From: Nakamurella deserti
Lineage (GTDB): Bacteria > Actinomycetota > Actinomycetes > Mycobacteriales > Nakamurellaceae
Assembly (NCBI RefSeq): GCF_003260015.1
Contig: NZ_QCXS01000003.1
Location: 796,315-860,314 of the forward strand
DNA length: 64,000 bases
Direction of reading: 5' to 3'
Of the stretch, positions 60,127-64,000 are shown piece by piece. The notes under the pieces are model-generated. The model did not search any database. It was not told the DNA's origin and saw only the letters and a program-made list of their open reading frames with translations. Made by a program: the position numbers and the translations under genes. Positions within the stretch are counted from its first letter, which is position 1, and every line of letters starts with the position of its first letter.

Positions 60127-61487
60127 CCAGCACGCCGACCGCCCGCGCCCACGACCACCTGTGGATGCACTTCACCCGGATGGGGTCCTACGGGCACGCC
60201 GACGTGCCCGTCATCGAGCGGGGCGAGGGTGCCTACATCTTCGACGACCACGGGAAGCGGTACCTCGACGGGTTGTCCGGGCTGTTCACCGTGCAGGTCG
60301 GGCACGGCCGGCGGCAGCTGGCCGAAGCCGCGGCGAAGCAGGCGGAGAAGCTGGCCTTCTTCCCGATCTGGTCGTACGCCCACCCGACGGCGATCGAGCT
60401 CGCCGACCGGCTGGCCGCCGCCGCCCCGGGTGACCTCGACAAGGTCTTCTTCTCCAGCGGGGGCGGCGAGGCCGTCGAGACCGCGTGGAAGGTGGCCAAG
60501 CAGTACTACAAGCTGGTCGGCAAGCCCGGGAAGTACAAGGTGATCTCACGCGAGATCGCCTACCACGGCACCACCGCCGGCGCACTGTCGATCACCGGGG
60601 TGCCTCCGTTCAAGCAGGCGTTCGAGCCGCTGGTGCCGGGCACCTTCCGAGTGCCGAACACCAACTTCTACCGGGCACCCGAACACCTCGCGGGCGACGA
60701 GAAGGCGTTCGGCCTGTACGCGGCCAACCGCATCGAGGAGGCCATCCTGGCCGAGGGGCCGGACACGGTCGCGGCGGTCTTCCTGGAGCCGGTGCAGAAC
60801 GCCGGGGGGTGTTTCCCGCCGCCGCCCGGATACTTCCAGCGGGTCCGCGAGATCTGCGACCGCTACGACGTCCTCCTGGTCTCCGACGAGGTGATCTGCG
60901 CCTACGGACGGCTGGGCACCATGTTCGGGGCCCAGAAGTTCGACTACGTGCCCGACATCATCACCACCGCCAAGGGCCTGACCTCCGGCTATTCGCCGCT
61001 GGGCGCGACGCTGATCTCGGACCGGATCTTCGCGCCGTTCGCCGCGGCCGACGTCAGCTTCGCCCACGGCTACACCTTCGGCGGTCACCCGGTGTCGTGC
61101 GCGGTGGCGCTGGCGAACCTCGACCTGATGGAGTCCGAGGACCTCTTCGGCAACGTGCTCCGCCACGAGAACGACTTCCGCCGGACCCTGGAGAAGCTCG
61201 AGGACCTGCCGATCGTCGGCAACGTCCGCGGCGACGGCTACTTCTACGGCATCGAGCTGGTGAAGGACAAGATCACCAAAGAGACGTTCACACCGGCCGA
61301 GAGCGAGCGCATCCTGCGCGGGTTCCTGTCGCACGCGCTCTTCGACGCCGGGTTGTACTGCCGCGCCGACGACCGCGGCGACCCCGTCGTGCAGCTCGCT
61401 CCGCCGCTGATCTCCGACCAGGCGATCTTCGACGAGATGGAGCAGATCCTGCGGGGCGTACTGAGCGAGGCCTGGACGTTGCTGTAG
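60123..61487 (+). CDS. Putrescine-type class III aminotransferase (SpuC-like)
   Basis: A 454-aa class III PLP enzyme: LDGLSGLFTVQVGHGRRQLA, FFSSGGGEAVETAWKVAKQY, EPVQNAGGCFPPPPGYFQ, LVSDEVICAYGRLG and the lysine K284 in TTAKGLTSGYSPLG. SpuC-type enzymes transfer the amino group of putrescine to pyruvate, yielding 4-aminobutanal. Its ATG overlaps the Lrp stop and its TAG shares a base with the next GTG. It feeds the aminobutyraldehyde dehydrogenase in the opposite operon. Confidence 0.92.
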   Translation: MTSTPTARAHDHLWMHFTRMGSYGHADVPVIERGEGAYIFDDHGKRYLDGLSGLFTVQVGHGRRQLAEAAAKQAEKLAFFPIWSYAHPTAIELADRLAAAAPGDLDKVFFSSGGGEAVETAWKVAKQYYKLVGKPGKYKVISREIAYHGTTAGALSITGVPPFKQAFEPLVPGTFRVPNTNFYRAPEHLAGDEKAFGLYAANRIEEAILAEGPDTVAAVFLEPVQNAGGCFPPPPGYFQRVREICDRYDVLLVSDEVICAYGRLGTMFGAQKFDYVPDIITTAKGLTSGYSPLGATLISDRIFAPFAAADVSFAHGYTFGGHPVSCAVALANLDLMESEDLFGNVLRHENDFRRTLEKLEDLPIVGNVRGDGYFYGIELVKDKITKETFTPAESERILRGFLSHALFDAGLYCRADDRGDPVVQLAPPLISDQAIFDEMEQILRGVLSEAWTLL

Positions 61488-62836
61488 TGGTGGCGCCGCT
61501 GTGGTGGGAGGGGGTGTCGCGGACGCCGCGGGACCCGTTGCCGGGCGACCGCAGCCATGACGTGGCCATCGTCGGCGCCGGCTTCACCGGACTGTGGACG
61601 GCCTGGTACCTGCGCCGCGCCGACCCGTCGCTGCGGATCGTGGTGCTGGAACGGGAATACGCCGGATTCGGCGCCTCCGGGCGCAACGGCGGCTGGGCGT
61701 CGGACCTGTTCCCGGTGTCCGACGCCGGCCTGGCCCACCGCTACGGACGGGACGCGGCCCGGGCGATGCGCGGCGCGGTCCGGTCCTCGATCGACGAGAT
61801 CGAGGCGTTCGCCCGCGGCGCGGCGCCGGGAGCGCACGTCACGCGCGGCGGCGAGCTGTCGTTCGCGCGGACACCGGCGCAGCGGGTCCGGGCGCAGGCC
61901 GCGGTCCGCGAATCGGAGCAGTGGGGCGAGGACGTCCGGTGGCTGGACCCGGCCGGGCTGGCCTCGGTCTGTGGCGTCACCGGGGCGCTGGGGGCGACGT
62001 TCACCCCGCACTGCGCCGCGGTCGATCCGGGGGCGCTGGTCCGTGGTCTCGCGGATGCGGTCGTCGGGGCGGGCGTCACGCTGCACGAGTCGACGGCGGT
62101 GACCTCGATCGCACCGGGCAGGGTGGTGACCGACCGGGGAACCGTGACCGCCGACGTGGTGGTGCGGGCCACCGAGGCGTACACCGCGGGACTTCCGGGC
62201 GCGACCCGCGCGCTGGCTCCGGTGTATTCGCTGATCACGGCCACCGAAACGCTGACCGACGCGCAGTCGGCGGCGGTCGGGCTGCTGGACCGGCCGACGT
62301 TCGGTGATCACGGCAACCTGGTGATCTACGGGCAACGCACCCACGACGGGCGCATCGTCTTCGGCGGACGCGGGGCGCCGTACCACTTCGGGTCGCGGAT
62401 CCGGCCGGAGTTCGACGCGGACGCGACGGTGTTCGCGTCGTTGCGGCGGACGCTGGTGGAGCTGTTCCCGGCGCTGCGGGGCATCCGCTTCACGCACGCA
62501 TGGGGTGGGCCGCTGGGGATCCCGCGGGACTGGCACGCCTCGGTCGGCTTCGACCGGGCGAGCGGGACCGCCTGGGCCGGCGGCTACGTGGGCGACGGCG
62601 TGAGCACCAGCAACCTGGCCGGCCGGACGCTGGCCGACCTGATCACCGGCACGGGGTCGGAGCTGGTCACGCTGCCGTGGGTGAACCACCGGTCGCGCCG
62701 GTGGGAGCCGGAGCCGCTGCGATGGGCGGGCATCAACGGGGGGCTACGGCTGGCGGCGCTGGTGGACCGGCGCGAAGCGGCGACCGGCCGACCGTCGCGG
62801 CTCGGCACCGTGCTGGGGGCGTTGACCGGGGACTGA
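61487..62836 (+). CDS. FAD-dependent amine oxidoreductase, second copy
   Basis: A 449-aa DAO-family flavoprotein: HDVAIVGAGFTGLWTAWYLR, EREYAGFGASGRNGGWASDL, RFTHAWGGPLGIPRDWH and WAGGYVGDGVSTSNLAGRTL. It resembles the other oxidase of the locus but is not a recent copy. GTG 61487 overlaps the transaminase TAG by one base; GTG 61490 is an alternative. Probably oxidises another amine in the same polyamine pathway. Confidence 0.88.
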   Translation: MVAPLWWEGVSRTPRDPLPGDRSHDVAIVGAGFTGLWTAWYLRRADPSLRIVVLEREYAGFGASGRNGGWASDLFPVSDAGLAHRYGRDAARAMRGAVRSSIDEIEAFARGAAPGAHVTRGGELSFARTPAQRVRAQAAVRESEQWGEDVRWLDPAGLASVCGVTGALGATFTPHCAAVDPGALVRGLADAVVGAGVTLHESTAVTSIAPGRVVTDRGTVTADVVVRATEAYTAGLPGATRALAPVYSLITATETLTDAQSAAVGLLDRPTFGDHGNLVIYGQRTHDGRIVFGGRGAPYHFGSRIRPEFDADATVFASLRRTLVELFPALRGIRFTHAWGGPLGIPRDWHASVGFDRASGTAWAGGYVGDGVSTSNLAGRTLADLITGTGSELVTLPWVNHRSRRWEPEPLRWAGINGGLRLAALVDRREAATGRPSRLGTVLGALTGD

Positions 62837-62917
62837 GCCGGTCCGCGCCCCGGGCCGGGCGCGCAAGGGCCGATAGGCTCGGTGCGCTGCACGAACCGAT
62901 GAGAGGACCGCCCGACC

Positions 62918-64000
62918 ATGCCCCGACCGCTGGACGACGACGACTCGGACGGCGCCCGCGGGGGTCGCCTGCGCCGCTGGGGACGGTCCCTGATCGGCCG
63001 TGGCCGCGAGGAACAGGCCGCCGAGGAGGCGGCCGACGCCGCCGCCGCCGAGGCCGCGCGCGAGCAGGCCGAGCGGGACGCCGCCGCCGAAGCTGCGGCG
63101 GCCGCCGCGGCGGCGCAGGCCGCCGAACGTGAGCAGGCCGAACGCGCGGCCGCGGCACGGGAGGCCGCCGACGCCGAGGAGCGGCGCCGGGCCGAAGCGG
63201 CCGCTGCCGCGGAAGCGGAAGCCGCGGCGGTCGCCGAGCGCGACGCCGCCGCCCGGGCCGAGGAAGCGGCCGCTGCGCTCGAGGAAGCCATGCAGGCCGC
63301 CGCCGACCGGGAGGAGCTCGCGCGCGCCGAACGCGCGGAGACCGAACGCGCACAAGCCGAACGCGCACGCGAGCAGGCCGCCCACCGCGCCGCGCAGGAG
63401 GCGGCCGAGGCCGCCGACCGGGAACAGCTCGCGCGCGCCGAGCACGCGGAAACCGAACGCGCACAAGCCGAACGCGAACGCGAGCAGGCCGCCCACCGCG
63501 GCGCGCAGGAGGCGGCCGAGGCCGCCGACCGGGAACAGCTCGCGCGCGCCGAACACGGGGAAACCGAACGCGCACAAGCCGAACGCGAACGCGAGCAGGC
63601 CGCCCACCGCGCCGCGCAGGAAGCGGCCGAGGCCGCCGACCGGGAACAGCTCGCGCGCGCCGAACACGCGGAAACCGAACGCGCACAAGCCGAACGCGCA
63701 CGCGAGCAGGCCGCCCACCGCGCCGCGCAGGAAGCGGCCGAGGCCGCCGACCGGGAACAGCTCGCGCGCGCCGAACATGCGGAAACCGAACGCGCACAAG
63801 CCGAACGCGCACGCGAGCAGGCCGCCCACCGCGCCGCGCAGGAAGCGGCCGAGGCCGAGGAGGCCGCCGCAACGCATCGCCGCGCCGACGAGCAGGCAGC
63901 GCGCGAGGCCGCCGACCGCCGGGCCGCCGAGCAGGCGGCAGCGGTGGAAGCCGGCCGCGCGGCCGACGAACGCGCCCACGCCGCGCGGGCCGAGCGCGAG
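62918..64000 (+). CDS. Ala/Glu/Arg-rich coiled-coil repeat protein (3' end outside window)
   Basis: The frame is open from ATG 62918 to the end of the window (361 codons, no stop). After MPRPLDDDDSDGARGGRLRR and a basic stretch ending LIGRGREEQ, the rest is almost only Ala, Glu, Arg, Gln and Asp, a long continuous coiled coil. Five 37-residue repeats (111 bp each, 63299-63853) begin AADRE and contain ERAQAER. GAGAGGA precedes the ATG. Resembles low-complexity TolA- or DivIVA-like scaffold proteins, but no family is certain. Starts 82 nt after the second oxidase and is probably separately transcribed. Confidence 0.85.
   Translation, partial: MPRPLDDDDSDGARGGRLRRWGRSLIGRGREEQAAEEAADAAAAEAAREQAERDAAAEAAAAAAAAQAAEREQAERAAAAREAADAEERRRAEAAAAAEAEAAAVAERDAAARAEEAAAALEEAMQAAADREELARAERAETERAQAERAREQAAHRAAQEAAEAADREQLARAEHAETERAQAEREREQAAHRGAQEAAEAADREQLARAEHGETERAQAEREREQAAHRAAQEAAEAADREQLARAEHAETERAQAERAREQAAHRAAQEAAEAADREQLARAEHAETERAQAERAREQAAHRAAQEAAEAEEAAATHRRADEQAAREAADRRAAEQAAAVEAGRAADERAHAARAERE
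63299..63853. repeat. Five tandem 111-bp repeats within the coiled-coil gene
   Basis: Copies at 63299-63409, 63410-63520, 63521-63631, 63632-63742 and 63743-63853. The first is diverged (GAGGAGCTC for GAACAGCTC); the last four are nearly identical at nucleotide level. The period is an exact 37 codons, so gain or loss of a copy keeps the frame. Confidence 0.95.

Noticed and set aside
62744-63979. 411- and 379-codon minus-strand frames with regular GGLGRFLRGAVGGLLA or RPARVRVRL-type repeats
   Set aside because: They mirror the 111-bp repeats of the plus-strand coiled-coil gene. The plus frame has a ribosome site, a plausible start and a biologically sensible composition.

Overview
The window is very GC-rich, densely coded DNA from a chromosome of a free-living actinomycete. 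Signs of this are GTG starts, 4-nt ATGA/GTGA and TGATG gene overlaps, a Bpa/PafE-type proteasome activator ending in GQYL, two GAF-ANTAR proteins, an IclR regulator next to glpK as in the Streptomyces gyl locus, and an Mrf-like CobW protein beside zinc-independent ribosomal proteins as in mycobacteria. A Nakamurella- or Geodermatophilus-like genus is a guess. I saw no prophage, insertion sequence, plasmid function or CRISPR array.

Layout. 1-2 kb: end of an IclR regulator coupled to glycerol kinase. 2.1-5.1 kb: secreted peptidase-like protein, a 10-bp repeat array, an ECF sigma/zinc anti-sigma pair, an orphan ATP-grasp protein. 5.2-7.9 kb: a zinc-starvation ribosome locus. Alternative L31, L32, L36, L28, S14 and a CobW-like protein run leftward, and L33 and S18 run rightward, from one palindromic Zur-like site. 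L32 and S18 each appear to lack one base. 8.3-10.4 kb: two GAF-ANTAR regulators. 10.4-15.3 kb: two PAP2 phosphatases, two tRNAs, a lipoprotein, an aromatic/histidinol-phosphate aminotransferase and a TauE-type exporter. 15.5-18 kb: hybrid histidine kinase plus a stand-alone receiver. 18.3-26.1 kb: spore-photoproduct-lyase-like radical SAM enzyme, hydroxyacid dehydrogenase, two glycosyltransferases, two CNNM/CorC proteins and a tRNA. 26.2-30.4 kb: TetR-MMPL operon with a double operator, and a YpfJ metallopeptidase.

30.5-40.7 kb holds the most interesting unit. It is an operon of a dipeptide-type ABC importer, two AhpD-like CMD proteins, an FAD/NAD(P)-binding protein and a short-chain dehydrogenase. 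Upstream is a 36-codon leader ORF with an RRRHVDLGR...C core, of the type found before actinobacterial sulfur genes, followed by two hairpins. I infer cysteine/sulfur-responsive uptake and oxidation of an unknown organosulfur substrate.

40.9-52.1 kb: a DMT exporter, an acetyltransferase, a LacI-controlled sugar ABC importer beside an amylo-alpha-1,6-glucosidase-type hydrolase, a MarR/SnoaL divergent pair, a quinone oxidoreductase and Bpa. 52.1-62.8 kb: a polyamine import and catabolism locus (PotDABC, aminobutyraldehyde dehydrogenase and a PuuB-like oxidase leftward; an Lrp regulator, a putrescine-type transaminase and a second oxidase rightward). The window ends inside a gene for an Ala/Glu/Arg-rich coiled-coil protein with five 37-residue repeats.

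Functions are assigned from motifs and gene order read by eye; no database search was run.
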